A stretch of DNA of 64,000 bases from Rikenellaceae bacterium. Its GTDB lineage: Bacteria > Bacteroidota > Bacteroidia > Bacteroidales > Rikenellaceae. Shown here in pieces: positions 14,614 through 22,440 of the stretch. The notes beneath the pieces were generated by a model. It made no database searches and was not told the origin of the DNA. It was given only the letters and a program-made list of their open reading frames with translations. Within the stretch, counting starts at the first letter, position 1. Each line of letters starts with the position of its first letter. Location: positions 118,315-182,314 of the forward strand of contig SUZG01000003.1 in NCBI GenBank assembly GCA_015060015.1, in the 5' to 3' direction. The position numbers and the translations under genes were made by a program.

Positions 14614-15390
14614 ATGGAGAGTATTTTCACACTGCAATTCTACAATACATTTCTTATCACGATGGCTATCGTGGCGGTGTTCGTATTCCTTGCACTGCAA
14701 TTCTTTGAAGCCGGTTACGGCTACCTCTTTGACCGTCGCTATGGGCCTCCCGTACCCAACAAGGTGGGCTGGGTATTGATGGAATCTCCCGTCTTTGTGA
14801 TGATGTGGGTATTGTGGGCTATGTCCGACAGAATGTGGGATGCAGTGCCACTCGTTCTGCTCGCAATGTTCCAGCTGCACTACTTCCAGCGTTCGTTTAT
14901 CTTCCCATTGCTGATGCGAGGCAAGTCGAAGATGCCATTGGGCATTGTCCTGATGGGTATGTTGTTCAACACGCTGAATGCATGCATGCAGGGTGGCTGG
15001 ATATTCTACTTCGCACCCGAAGGTTATTACGACAACTGGTTTGCCAAGCCGTTTATTTACATAGGCATCGCCGTTTTCCTTGCCGGTATGTTCATAAACT
15101 GGCAGGCAGACTATATCATACGCCACCTACGCAAGCCTGGCGACACCAAGCATTATATCCCCAAAGGCGGTATGTTCCGCTACGTCTCATCGGCAAACTA
15201 TTTCGGCGAGTTGGTTGAGTGGACAGGCTTTGCCATAGCATCGTGGTCGTGGGCAGGTGTTGTCTTTGTGTTATGGACCTTTGCCAACCTCGCACCGCGT
15301 TCAGCATCGCTGTATAAACGCTACGAAAAGGAGTTTGGCGAGGAGTTCACATCGCTTGGGCGAAAAAGGATTATTCCGTTTATTTATTAG
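14614..15390 (+). CDS. Steroid 5-alpha-reductase (SRD5A family)
   Basis: A 258-aa polytopic membrane enzyme of the 3-oxo-5-alpha-steroid 4-dehydrogenase family, which reduces the delta4 bond of 3-oxo steroids with NADPH to the 5-alpha product. Length equals that of human SRD5A2. The catalytic/substrate residues are conserved: Glu57 in LMESPVF and Tyr90 in FQLHYFQRSF (Tyr91 in SRD5A2). The NADPH region GGMFRYVSSANYFGELVEWTG and the C-terminal LYKRYEKEFGE...IIPFIY ending are hallmark sequences. The ATG at 14614 is preferred over the upstream in-frame start because it matches the family length and follows the promoter. First gene of a four-gene operon whose next members are an ene-reductase and a short-chain dehydrogenase, suggesting 5AR of the bile-acid/steroid set. 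Isoprenylcysteine methyltransferase-like activity is a less likely alternative. Confidence 0.87.
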   Translation: MESIFTLQFYNTFLITMAIVAVFVFLALQFFEAGYGYLFDRRYGPPVPNKVGWVLMESPVFVMMWVLWAMSDRMWDAVPLVLLAMFQLHYFQRSFIFPLLMRGKSKMPLGIVLMGMLFNTLNACMQGGWIFYFAPEGYYDNWFAKPFIYIGIAVFLAGMFINWQADYIIRHLRKPGDTKHYIPKGGMFRYVSSANYFGELVEWTGFAIASWSWAGVVFVLWTFANLAPRSASLYKRYEKEFGEEFTSLGRKRIIPFIY

Positions 15391-15440
15391 ACCATTTATC
15401 TCGGAGAGAAATATCGTTGAGAAAAACAATCAAAAGAAAT

Positions 15441-16679
15441 ATGGCAGAAATCAAAGATTCATTGCTCTTTACGCCCTACAAGATGGGCCCCGTAACTCTT
15501 CGTAACCGCGTGATTCGTTCGGCTGCATTTGAGTCTATGGGTAAAGATTTTGCACCTACGCAAGACCTCAAAGATTACCACGTCAGCGTGGCTCGCGGAG
15601 GTGTGGGTATGACTACATTGGCCTATGCCTCGGTAAACCGCAGCGGTATATCGTTCAACTCGCAGTTGTGGTTGCGTGATGAAATCATCCCGGCACTGCG
15701 TGATATTACAGACGCTGTTCACAAGGAGGGTGCTGCCGTAGGTATTCAGATAGGCCACTGCGGCAATATGACACACTGGAGCACCGCAGGTTGCTTCCCC
15801 GTGTCGGCATCGAATGGTTTTAACCTCTACTCGCCCACCTTCCACCGCCGACTGAAACCCGCGGAGTTGAAGGAGTTTGCCAAAGACTTCGGACGAGCTG
15901 TCGTCACGGCCCACAATGCAGGCTTTGACTCGGTGGAGGTACACGCCGGTCACGGCTATCTGATTTCGCAGTTCCTCTCGCCCTGGACCAACCGTCGTCG
16001 TGACGAGTTTGGCGGCTCACTCCAAAACCGTATGCGTTTTATGAATATGTGCTTGGAGGAGGTTATGGAGCAGGCTGCACGCCACAATATGGCCGTTCTG
16101 GTCAAGCATAATATGGAGGACGGCTTCCGCAGCGGTATCCAGATACCCGAATCTATCGAGATTGCCAAGCAGATAGAGTCATTTGGCGTTCATGGCATAG
16201 TACTCTCTTCGGGCTTTGTGTCGCGTTCGCCTATGGCCGTTATGCGTGGCCGTATCCCGACAAAGACTATGGGCTATTATATGGGCTGGAATGAGTGGTT
16301 GCAGAAGATTGTAGTCTCACTCTTTGGGCAGTGGATGATTAAGGATTACGACTTTGAGGAGTGCTTCTTCCTGGAAAATGCAAAGAAGTTCCGCAAGGAG
16401 TTGAAGGGTCCGTTAGTATATGTCGGCGGTTTGGTATCGCGTGAGGGTATCGAGAAGGTGCTGGACGAGGGATTTGAGATGTTACAGATGGCCCGTGCCC
16501 TAATTAACGACCCTGCCTTTATCAACAAGCTGCGTGAGGGCGACCTCTCAACCAAGGCGGGTTGTGACCATCGCGACTACTGCATCGCCCGTATGTACTC
16601 CGACAAGATGATATGTTGCCACAACTGCAAGGAGCATATTCCCGACAGGTTGTGGCGAGAGCTGCGTAAAATAAAGTAG
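15441..16679 (+). CDS. Old Yellow Enzyme-type ene-reductase, candidate steroid 5-beta-reductase
   Basis: A 412-aa FMN-dependent TIM-barrel enzyme of the NADH:flavin oxidoreductase family. The motif VEVHAGHGYLISQFLSPWTN followed by RRDEFGGSLQNRMRF is the family signature, and VYVGGLVSREG with MARALINDP forms the C-terminal FMN-phosphate site. It lacks the C-terminal FAD/NAD domains of BaiCD/BaiH-type enzymes (about 640-660 aa), but keeps a Cys cluster near the end (CDHRDYC, CCHNC) that may hold a remnant or unusual iron-sulfur site. A TTG at 15417 opens the frame; the ATG at 15441 is the likely start. Located 50 bp after the 5-alpha-reductase and 2 bp before the SDR, it corresponds in kind to the 5BR reported beside 5AR and 3beta-HSDH in gut Bacteroidales. 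Substrate is inferred from context. Confidence 0.8.
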   Translation: MAEIKDSLLFTPYKMGPVTLRNRVIRSAAFESMGKDFAPTQDLKDYHVSVARGGVGMTTLAYASVNRSGISFNSQLWLRDEIIPALRDITDAVHKEGAAVGIQIGHCGNMTHWSTAGCFPVSASNGFNLYSPTFHRRLKPAELKEFAKDFGRAVVTAHNAGFDSVEVHAGHGYLISQFLSPWTNRRRDEFGGSLQNRMRFMNMCLEEVMEQAARHNMAVLVKHNMEDGFRSGIQIPESIEIAKQIESFGVHGIVLSSGFVSRSPMAVMRGRIPTKTMGYYMGWNEWLQKIVVSLFGQWMIKDYDFEECFFLENAKKFRKELKGPLVYVGGLVSREGIEKVLDEGFEMLQMARALINDPAFINKLREGDLSTKAGCDHRDYCIARMYSDKMICCHNCKEHIPDRLWRELRKIK

Positions 16680-16681
16680 AG

Positions 16682-17491
16682 ATGCGACGAGGAGAGGTAG
16701 TAAAGGGTTCAAAGACGGCTCTCGTAACGGGAGCATCAAAGGGTATTGGCCGTTGCTATGCCCTGCGTCTGGCCGACTTGGGTTATAATGTGGTGATGGT
16801 AGCCTCGACCGAGGAGGAGTTATCGGCCACAGCCGACGAGGTGCGTACCTCACACCCCGAAGTGTGGATCAAACACCTCACCAAAGACTTGGCTACGCCG
16901 ACGGCTGCCGAGGAGATGTTTGCGTGGACCGAGAGTGAGGGTATAAAGGTGGATGTACTGATTAACAACGCCGGCATATTCTCGTTCTGCGACATTCTGA
17001 ACACCCCACCGCAACGCATCGACCGCATAATCACGCTACACGCCATCACAGCAACGCATCTGTGCCGCCTCTACGCTGACGATATGATTAGCCGAGGCGG
17101 AGGACACATACTCAATATGTCGTCATACTCGATATGGATGCCCTACCCGGGTCTGTCGCTGTATAGTGCCAGCAAGGCCTACCTGAAAAGTTTCTCGGTG
17201 GCCTTTTCGAAGGAGGTACGCGACAAGGGTGTCAAGGTTACAGCCATCTGCCCTGCGGGCATAGCCACCGACCTCTATGGTCTGTCGCCAAAGTTGCAAC
17301 GCTTCGGACTGAAAACAGGTATCCTGATGAGTCCCGAGAGCTGTGCAAGGCGAGGCTTGAATGGACTGTGGAGAGGTCAGCGATGCAAGGTGCCCGACTG
17401 GTGGTTCCGACTCTTTATCCCCATCTGCCAATGCCTCGGCGGAGCTCCTATGCGATGGCTCCGTAACTTTACGATGAAATTTCAAAAATAG
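16682..17491 (+). CDS. Short-chain dehydrogenase, candidate 3-beta-hydroxysteroid dehydrogenase
   Basis: A 269-aa classical SDR. TGASKGIG (residues 16-23) binds the nucleotide, NNAG stabilises the fold, Ser in NMSSYS and the YSASK motif supply the catalytic Ser-Tyr-Lys. The C-terminus is unusually rich in Trp and basic residues (WWFRLFIPICQCLGG), suggesting membrane association. Start is 2 bp after the ene-reductase stop, so the two are almost certainly co-translated. In known gut Bacteroidales clusters the third member is a 3-beta-HSDH that interconverts 3-oxo and 3-beta-hydroxy (iso) bile acids; that role is inferred here from gene order and family, not from residues that fix stereochemistry. 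Confidence 0.8.
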   Translation: MRRGEVVKGSKTALVTGASKGIGRCYALRLADLGYNVVMVASTEEELSATADEVRTSHPEVWIKHLTKDLATPTAAEEMFAWTESEGIKVDVLINNAGIFSFCDILNTPPQRIDRIITLHAITATHLCRLYADDMISRGGGHILNMSSYSIWMPYPGLSLYSASKAYLKSFSVAFSKEVRDKGVKVTAICPAGIATDLYGLSPKLQRFGLKTGILMSPESCARRGLNGLWRGQRCKVPDWWFRLFIPICQCLGGAPMRWLRNFTMKFQK

Positions 17492-17497
17492 TCGGCT

Positions 17498-18628
17498 ATG
17501 AAGATAGTGATTTTAGGCCCTGCACACCCATACAGAGGTGGTTTAGCATCCATTATGCAGACTATGGCACGCGAGTATCAGTCGCGAGGCCACGAGGTGA
17601 AGATTTACACCTTCACGGTGCAGTACCCGTCGCTACTATTCCCCGGCAAAACTCAATTCACCGACACCCCCAAGCCCGACGACCTTGTAATCGAACGGCT
17701 GGTAAATACCACAAACCCGCTGAACTGGATAAAGGTGGGTCGCCGCCTGAAACGCGAGTCTCCCGACATCGTGCTGATGAAGTACTGGACACCCTTTATG
17801 GCCCCCTGCTTCGGCACGATAGCACGCATAGCACGACAGAACGGTCACACGAAGGTATTGTGCCAGATTGACAATGTAGAACCACACGAACACCACATAA
17901 TAGACAAGCCCTGCAACCATTACTACTTAGGTGCAGTGGATGGTTTTGTCTATATGTCGGAGCAGGTACACGAGGAGTTGAAGGCATACTCGTCTGCTCC
18001 GATGCTCTTCTCGCCACACCCTATGTTTGAGAACTTCGGCGAGGCTGCTCCGCGTGAGGAGGCGTGCAGCAAGTTGGGTCTTGACAAGGAGTACGACTAC
18101 ACACTCTTTTTCGGCCTCATACGCGATTACAAGGGTTTGGACTTATTGCTTCGTGCGTGGGCAGAGTGGCGTCCTGCGGGGCGTAAACTGCTCATAGCAG
18201 GCGAGTTCTACTCTTCACGCGAGAAATACCTCTCACTCATCGAGGAGTTGGGTCTGCAACAGGATATCGTACTGCACGACCACTTCATCGCCGACGAGGA
18301 TGTGCGTTACTACTTCTCGGCAGCCGATTGTCTGACGCTACCCTATCGTACTGCTACGCAGAGTGGCGTAACGCAGATTGCCTATAACTTCTCTCTGCCG
18401 ATGATTGTGACGCGTGTGGGAGGTCTTCCGGAGATTGTTCCCGACGGCAAGGTGGGCATCGTCTGCGAGCCTACGGTGGAGGCGATAAAGGAGTCGTTGC
18501 AACGCATCTATGAGGGCGATATGCTCGCACGCCTGAAAGATGGCTTTGCGGAGGAACGCAAGCGTTTTTCGTGGGCCGCAATGTGTGACAAGATATTGGA
18601 GGTGTATTCTTTAATTAACTATTCGTAA
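17498..18628 (+). CDS. GT4-family glycosyltransferase in the steroid operon
   Basis: A 376-aa retaining glycosyltransferase with the GT-B fold. The N-terminal MKIVILGPAHPYRGGLASIM is the GT4 acceptor-domain start; the C-terminal half has FFGLIRDYKGLDLLLRAW and IVTRVGGLPEIVPDGKVG, which hold the donor-binding EX7E-type region. Only 6 bp separate it from the SDR, so it belongs to the same transcript. Its acceptor is unknown: a lipid or envelope glycan is usual for the family, while glycosylation of a reduced sterol would be new. Its TAA stop sits inside the first GTAACA unit of the repeat array that follows. Confidence 0.8.
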   Translation: MKIVILGPAHPYRGGLASIMQTMAREYQSRGHEVKIYTFTVQYPSLLFPGKTQFTDTPKPDDLVIERLVNTTNPLNWIKVGRRLKRESPDIVLMKYWTPFMAPCFGTIARIARQNGHTKVLCQIDNVEPHEHHIIDKPCNHYYLGAVDGFVYMSEQVHEELKAYSSAPMLFSPHPMFENFGEAAPREEACSKLGLDKEYDYTLFFGLIRDYKGLDLLLRAWAEWRPAGRKLLIAGEFYSSREKYLSLIEELGLQQDIVLHDHFIADEDVRYYFSAADCLTLPYRTATQSGVTQIAYNFSLPMIVTRVGGLPEIVPDGKVGIVCEPTVEAIKESLQRIYEGDMLARLKDGFAEERKRFSWAAMCDKILEVYSLINYS

Positions 18629-18690
18629 CAGTTGTAACAGTGTAACAGTTGTAACACCCTTGTTACGCTGTTACGGTGTTACACTGTTAC
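18625..18690. repeat. GTAACA array, downstream side of the AAA ATPase gene
   Basis: Four GTAACA units (starts 18625, 18634, 18642, 18651) are followed after CCCT by four inverted TGTTAC units (starts 18661, 18669, 18677, 18685), mostly at 8-bp steps. Together they can fold into one long hairpin. The TAA stops of both convergent genes lie inside units. It may act as a bidirectional terminator, but there is no T-run; a matching array lies upstream of the ATPase. Confidence 0.85.
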
Positions 18691-19944
18691 GCCCACTGTG
18701 CGGTCTTTCGCTATCATAACCAACTCGTTCTCGGCGATGAGTAGGTGACGGTCGATGGCGCGCGAAATCTTCATACTCGCATAGTTGCGTGTGACACCTA
18801 ACCTCTCTTCGACCTTGTGTCTGAGCAACTTACGCTCGGCACAGCCTCCGAACTCCTCACGCAAAATACGCACGCAGTCGTCCTCTTTACTCTCGCTTTC
18901 GGCAGGCATATCGCACGGCATAGGCACACCCAAGCCTACGGCCTCCTCGTCCTGACAGTAGGCTTCGGCATCTTCGACCCAAAAGGCGAAGCGTTCGAAG
19001 GGCTTGTTGCGGCAGTACTGCGGCTCGACTATCGACTTCTCGCCAACCCTATGCACAAAGGCTACCGTCTCGGCCTTGCGCATAAGCGTAGAGCCCAAGT
19101 GGCCTCGTGCCTTGTCACTATTAGGATTTGTATGTAATACATTCATAATATGACACTTATAGTTGGTGGACCAAGTCAGCAGCAACGACACCAGAGCCTC
19201 ACTTGCCTCCAAGTTGTTGCTGTTCGACATCAGGTCACTAATACCATCTATAACTATCAATTTAGGTTTATGTGTCCTGATGGCCGCTTCTACCAAGTCA
19301 AGACGCTGCAAGGGGCTTTCGGAGCGTACCGACAGCGTGCGTATCAGAGGGTTTGGGAAGCGGGCTTGCCACTCTCCCAGTACATTTAAGCGGAACAAAA
19401 CCTTTTGTATATGTTCCAATGACTGCTCGGTGTCTATCCATAGTACGCGGCAAAAATTACGCTTTATGCCAAAACGACTATCGCTATTGGCCGTAATTAA
19501 AGAGCCTACTATGGCTGTACATAGAAAGGTCTTTTTGCTCTTGGCCTCGCCCACTACGGCCGAGATGTTGCCCTCGGAGCATAAGACCGCATCGTCAAGC
19601 GACACTACGGGCTTTACCTCGGGTAACTCCAAGTCGGCAGTGACCGTAAAAGGTTCAATCATTTGACTTGTGAGTAGGTCAATGTGTTCTTGGTGTGACT
19701 TTGCCTCGTGTGACACCGACGCTGCCTCGTATGGGCGTTCTTCGAGGGCGGAGGGTTGAAAGCCTTGCGAGGCCAGACGCTGCTCTTCGAAGTCGATAGC
19801 CGCCTCAATCTCTTCGTCGGTAAGATTGTCTAATGGACTATACGACTGCGAGTTATCGGCATTGTTACAGGCTTGCCCGTTGGTCGATGAGGGTGCATAG
19901 CCCTCGCTGGCAGAGTTTTCTGCCAAGTCATAATTTTCAATCAT
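18679..19944 (-). CDS. RepA/AAA_25-type ATPase, solitary
   Basis: A 421-aa cytoplasmic protein with a RecA-like ATPase of the RepA/AAA_25 type, the group of hexameric replicative helicase-like proteins found on Bacteroidetes plasmids and integrative elements. Residues 1-100 are low-complexity and acidic. Walker A is GEAKSKKT (132-139), Walker B is LIVIDG (229-234), and MNVLHTNPNSDKARGHLGS (about 267-285) is the conserved sensor segment. The last 90 residues (from CVRILREEF) look like a winged-helix region that could bind DNA. No integrase, relaxase or primase lies beside it. Arrays of GTAACA hexamers flank it, one overlapping its stop codon, the other upstream of its promoter. It may be a remnant of a replicon or a stand-alone element. 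Confidence 0.7.
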   Translation of the reverse strand: MIENYDLAENSASEGYAPSSTNGQACNNADNSQSYSPLDNLTDEEIEAAIDFEEQRLASQGFQPSALEERPYEAASVSHEAKSHQEHIDLLTSQMIEPFTVTADLELPEVKPVVSLDDAVLCSEGNISAVVGEAKSKKTFLCTAIVGSLITANSDSRFGIKRNFCRVLWIDTEQSLEHIQKVLFRLNVLGEWQARFPNPLIRTLSVRSESPLQRLDLVEAAIRTHKPKLIVIDGISDLMSNSNNLEASEALVSLLLTWSTNYKCHIMNVLHTNPNSDKARGHLGSTLMRKAETVAFVHRVGEKSIVEPQYCRNKPFERFAFWVEDAEAYCQDEEAVGLGVPMPCDMPAESESKEDDCVRILREEFGGCAERKLLRHKVEERLGVTRNYASMKISRAIDRHLLIAENELVMIAKDRTVGVTV

Positions 19945-19985
19945 AGTATTATATTTGGTTTTACAGTTAGGAAATAATTTCGCTG

Positions 19986-19993
19986 CAAATATA
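19986..19993 (-). promoter_or_regulatory. Promoter -7 box for the AAA ATPase
   Basis: CAAATATA on the plus strand reads TATATTTG on the minus strand, 41 bp upstream of the ATG. The GTAACA array starts 76 bp further upstream. Confidence 0.55.
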
Positions 19994-20068
19994 ATACAAA
20001 AATTGAACTTTGATACTCGATTGAGTTAAAAAATTTATCAACAAAGTTATTAACATTTATTTTGGGGC

Positions 20069-20164
20069 GTAACAACGTAACAACGTAACAACGTAACAAC
20101 GTAACAACGTAACAACGTAACAGCGTAACACCGTAACACACCTGTTACGGTGTTACACTGTTAC
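20069..20164. repeat. GTAACA iteron-like array upstream of the AAA ATPase
   Basis: Nine direct GTAACA units at an exact 8-bp period (starts 20069, 20077, ... 20133; repeat unit GTAACAAC) are followed by three inverted TGTTAC units at 20143, 20151 and 20159, also 8 bp apart. The regular phasing and the neighbouring RepA-like gene recall plasmid iterons or operator arrays. No spacers, so not CRISPR. Confidence 0.88.
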
Positions 20165-20187
20165 AAGTATGGGCGTATGTGAAAACT

Positions 20188-20328
20188 CTCTGCGACTGAT
20201 GACTTTTTGGAATAAGGATAAGCCACTTACTGAGGGTTAAAAAACAGAGAAATTTTCACGAAGTAAAATCGCTATGCGTCTGTTTTACCGAGGTAAGTGG
20301 GTTATTCCCAAAAAGTTATCTCGCAGTG
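20188..20328. repeat. Large imperfect inverted repeat
   Basis: The left arm (20188-20235, containing GACTTTTTGGAATAAGG and CCACTTACTGAGG) pairs imperfectly with the right arm (20288-20328, CCGAGGTAAGTGG, TTATTCCCAAAAAGTT, CTCGCAGTGG). The 52-nt centre contains AAAACAG and CTGTTTT. It could be a non-autonomous element with 40-bp ends or a structured RNA. A 10-bp perfect hairpin (CCACCTTTTG/CAAAAGGTGG, 20338-20361) follows. There is no credible ORF in 19945-20586. Confidence 0.65.
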
Positions 20329-20390
20329 GTTTTGGCTCCACCTTTTGACACCAAAAGGTGGTAAAGAGAGAGATACCCTCGACACAATAA

Positions 20391-20493
20391 AAGACTCTCA
20401 CGGTCGGCAAGCCTCCCTCAGAGTGACGGAAAAACAAATGCGTGAGAATCTCAATACCTTTTTTGAACGACAACACCAAACTATATAAATCCG
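20391..20493 (+). repeat. Family A MITE-like element, copy A3 lacking its left end
   Basis: From AAGACTCTCACGGTCGGCAA it follows the core of copy A4 through GCCTCCCTCAGAGTGACGG and TGCGTGAGAATCTCAATA to the right terminus CCAAACTATATAAATCCG. The left terminal repeat is absent. Confidence 0.75.
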
Positions 20494-20535
20494 ATTAAAA
20501 ATCGGAATTAAGTCGAAAATATTTATATTTTTTAT

Positions 20536-20543
20536 TAACTTTG
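20536..20543 (+). promoter_or_regulatory. Promoter -7 box for pfp
   Basis: TAACTTTG matches TAnnTTTG, 43 bp before the ATG. Confidence 0.6.
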
Positions 20544-20586
20544 CGAAGTTTTGAAAATTATTAACTCATTAAATAAATAAAACACT

Positions 20587-21819
20587 ATGAAAGAGGCTAT
20601 TGCTATTCTTACAGGTGGAGGACCGGCTCCCGGTATGAACACCGTTGTTGGCTCTGTTGCCAAGACATTCCTTGCAAAGGGTTATCGTGTAATCGGTTTG
20701 CACTATGGTTATTCAGGTCTTTTCAATGCAAATCCCCGTCACGAGGATTTGGACTTCGTTAAGGCTGATATGATTTTCAATATGGGTGGCTCTTACCTTA
20801 CTATGAGCCGTTTCAAGCCCACTGACAAGGATTTCGAGGAGAACTTCAACCTCTCATTCTTCCAGGACAACAACATCAAGTTGCTGGTAACTGTTGGTGG
20901 TGATGACACCGCTTCAACAGCAAACCGCATTGCGAAGTTCTTGGAGGCAAAGCAGTATCCTATTGCTAACATCCACGTTCCCAAGACTATCGACAATGAC
21001 CTTCCGTTGCCCGCAGGCTCGCCTACTTTCGGCTACCAGTCAGCAAAGGAGGGAGGTACCGTTATCGGCCGTGCCGTATATAACGATGCACGCACATCGG
21101 CTAACTGGTTTGTTGTAGCGGCTATGGGTCGTTCAGCCGGTCACCTCGCATTCGGTATCGGCTCGGCTTGCCACTACCCTATGATTGTTATCCCCGAGAT
21201 GTTCAACAAGGCAGAGATTACCGTTGAGAAGATTGTAAACCTTGTGGTTTCATCTATCATCAAGCGTAAGATTATGGGCATCGAGTATGGTGTTGCTATG
21301 ATTTCGGAGGGTGTATTCCACGCCTTGTCAGACGAGGAGATTCGCAACTCCGGTATCCACTTCACATACGACGACCACGGTCACCCTGAGTTGGGTAAGG
21401 TATCGAAGGCTAACATCTTCAACGAGTTGTTGGAGAACAAGTTGAAGGCTTTGGGTATCAAGGTTAAGTCACGCCCCGTTGAGATTGGTTACGAGGTACG
21501 CTGCCAGACTCCTATCGCTTACGATTTGGTATATTGCTCGGAGTTGGGTATGGGTGTTTACAAGCTCTTCTCGGAGGGCAAGACCGGCTGTATGGTCTAT
21601 ATCTCACAGGATGGTTTCGTATCGCCTCTCTACTTGAAGGATTTGCAGGACCCCACAACAGGCAAGATTCCTCCACGTTTGGTAAATATCGAGTCAGACA
21701 AGATTCAGCAGGTTATCAACAACCTTCTCCACTACATCACCGAGGAGGATTACGAGGCTGCCAAGGCTTACGTTCCAAACCCCGAGGCTTACGACTTCAA
21801 GAAGATTTTGAACTGGTAA
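20587..21819 (+). CDS. pfp: Pyrophosphate-dependent 6-phosphofructokinase
   Basis: A 410-aa glycolytic enzyme that phosphorylates fructose 6-phosphate, reversibly, using PPi. The phosphoryl-donor residues distinguish it from ATP-PFK: GGDDT (104-108) with Asp replacing the Gly of the ATP type, and PKTIDND (132-138) with Lys replacing Gly. The N-terminal TGGGPAPGMN and the MGRSAGHLAFG region are also typical. Codon use suggests high expression (strong preference for few codons). It has its own promoter and terminator. PPi use is an established energy-saving feature of anaerobic Bacteroidales. Confidence 0.9.
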   Translation: MKEAIAILTGGGPAPGMNTVVGSVAKTFLAKGYRVIGLHYGYSGLFNANPRHEDLDFVKADMIFNMGGSYLTMSRFKPTDKDFEENFNLSFFQDNNIKLLVTVGGDDTASTANRIAKFLEAKQYPIANIHVPKTIDNDLPLPAGSPTFGYQSAKEGGTVIGRAVYNDARTSANWFVVAAMGRSAGHLAFGIGSACHYPMIVIPEMFNKAEITVEKIVNLVVSSIIKRKIMGIEYGVAMISEGVFHALSDEEIRNSGIHFTYDDHGHPELGKVSKANIFNELLENKLKALGIKVKSRPVEIGYEVRCQTPIAYDLVYCSELGMGVYKLFSEGKTGCMVYISQDGFVSPLYLKDLQDPTTGKIPPRLVNIESDKIQQVINNLLHYITEEDYEAAKAYVPNPEAYDFKKILNW

Positions 21820-21840
21820 GATTTTCGATTATAAAGAGAG

Positions 21841-21871
21841 AGCCCGAACTGCAAAGTCCGGGCTTTTTTTT
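21841..21871 (+). terminator. Terminator after pfp
   Basis: AGCCCGAACT and AGTCCGGGCT pair around GCAA and run into eight Ts. The MITE-like element A4 begins directly after the T-run. Confidence 0.85.
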
Positions 21872-22024
21872 CGGAATTATATAGTTTAGTGTTGTTAAAC
21901 GTCATTCTGAGCATTTGTTTTTAGACTCTCACGGTCGGCAAGCCTCCCTCAGAGTGACGGAAAAAACAAATGCGTGAGAATCTCAATACATTTTTTAGGT
22001 ACAACACTAAACTATATAATTCCG
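21872..22024 (+). mobile_element. Family A MITE-like element, intact copy A4
   Basis: A 153-bp element with 24-bp perfect terminal inverted repeats (21872-21895 and 22001-22024; CGGAATTATATAGTTTAG at the outer end). The core includes GTCATTCTGAGCATTTG, GACTCTCACGGTCGGCAAGC and AATGCGTGAGAATCTC. T-tracts of eight bases border both ends, as if it had inserted into the U-run of the pfp terminator. It encodes nothing; it would need a transposase in trans. Confidence 0.8.
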
Positions 22025-22049
22025 TTTTTTTTGACTATATTATACGACA

Positions 22050-22080
22050 AAACGCCACACCCGTTACAAGTGTGGCGACT
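22050..22080 (-). terminator. Terminator after the small membrane protein gene
   Basis: CGCCACAC (22053-22060) pairs with GTGTGGCG (22070-22077). On the minus strand the stem is followed by TTTT. Confidence 0.7.
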
Positions 22081-22098
22081 GTCACTCTTTTTGCAGCA

Positions 22099-22416
22099 TC
22101 AGATGCGGAAGATACTCTTCAACAACATAACAGTTGTGCGGTATCCCCTACGAGCCGCATAGGCAACATCGTAGATTGTTTCAAGGCGATTTTGTAGATA
22201 CTCTATCGACTTGCGAGCCGTTATCAGGTAGATAATCAGCGAGAAAAACATAAACATACCCCCTACGATGAGTGCCGCAATAGAGCCAGACTGCACAAGC
22301 TCTGCAACCCAGACCACAAGTGCCACGACCAGCATAATAAGTGCAATGACAATGGTTGTCACGAACAAAACTATCGGCATAAGCACCTTGCGGGGTTGTG
22401 GGTTGAAGTTATCCAT
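22099..22416 (-). CDS. Small two-helix membrane protein, unknown function
   Basis: A 105-aa protein with two strong hydrophobic segments (about residues 12-37 and 45-66) and a basic, helical C-terminus (ARKSIEYLQNRLETIYDVAY). This topology resembles phage-holin-superfamily or DUF1469-type stress membrane proteins, which often accompany YtxH proteins. It follows the YtxH gene by 24 bp on the same strand. I cannot assign it to a named family with certainty. Confidence 0.5.
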   Translation of the reverse strand: MDNFNPQPRKVLMPIVLFVTTIVIALIMLVVALVVWVAELVQSGSIAALIVGGMFMFFSLIIYLITARKSIEYLQNRLETIYDVAYAARRGYRTTVMLLKSIFRI

Positions 22417-22440
22417 AGCTCTCTATCGATTAGCTTGCGA

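Noticed and set aside
18625..18690. GTAACA hairpin as a simple intrinsic terminator only
   Set aside because: There is no T-run, and the same hexamer occurs in a phased array upstream of the ATPase, so termination alone does not explain it; kept as a repeat array.
20069..20164. Tandem GTAACAAC units as a CRISPR array
   Set aside because: The period is 8 bp with no spacers, some units are inverted, and there are no cas genes.
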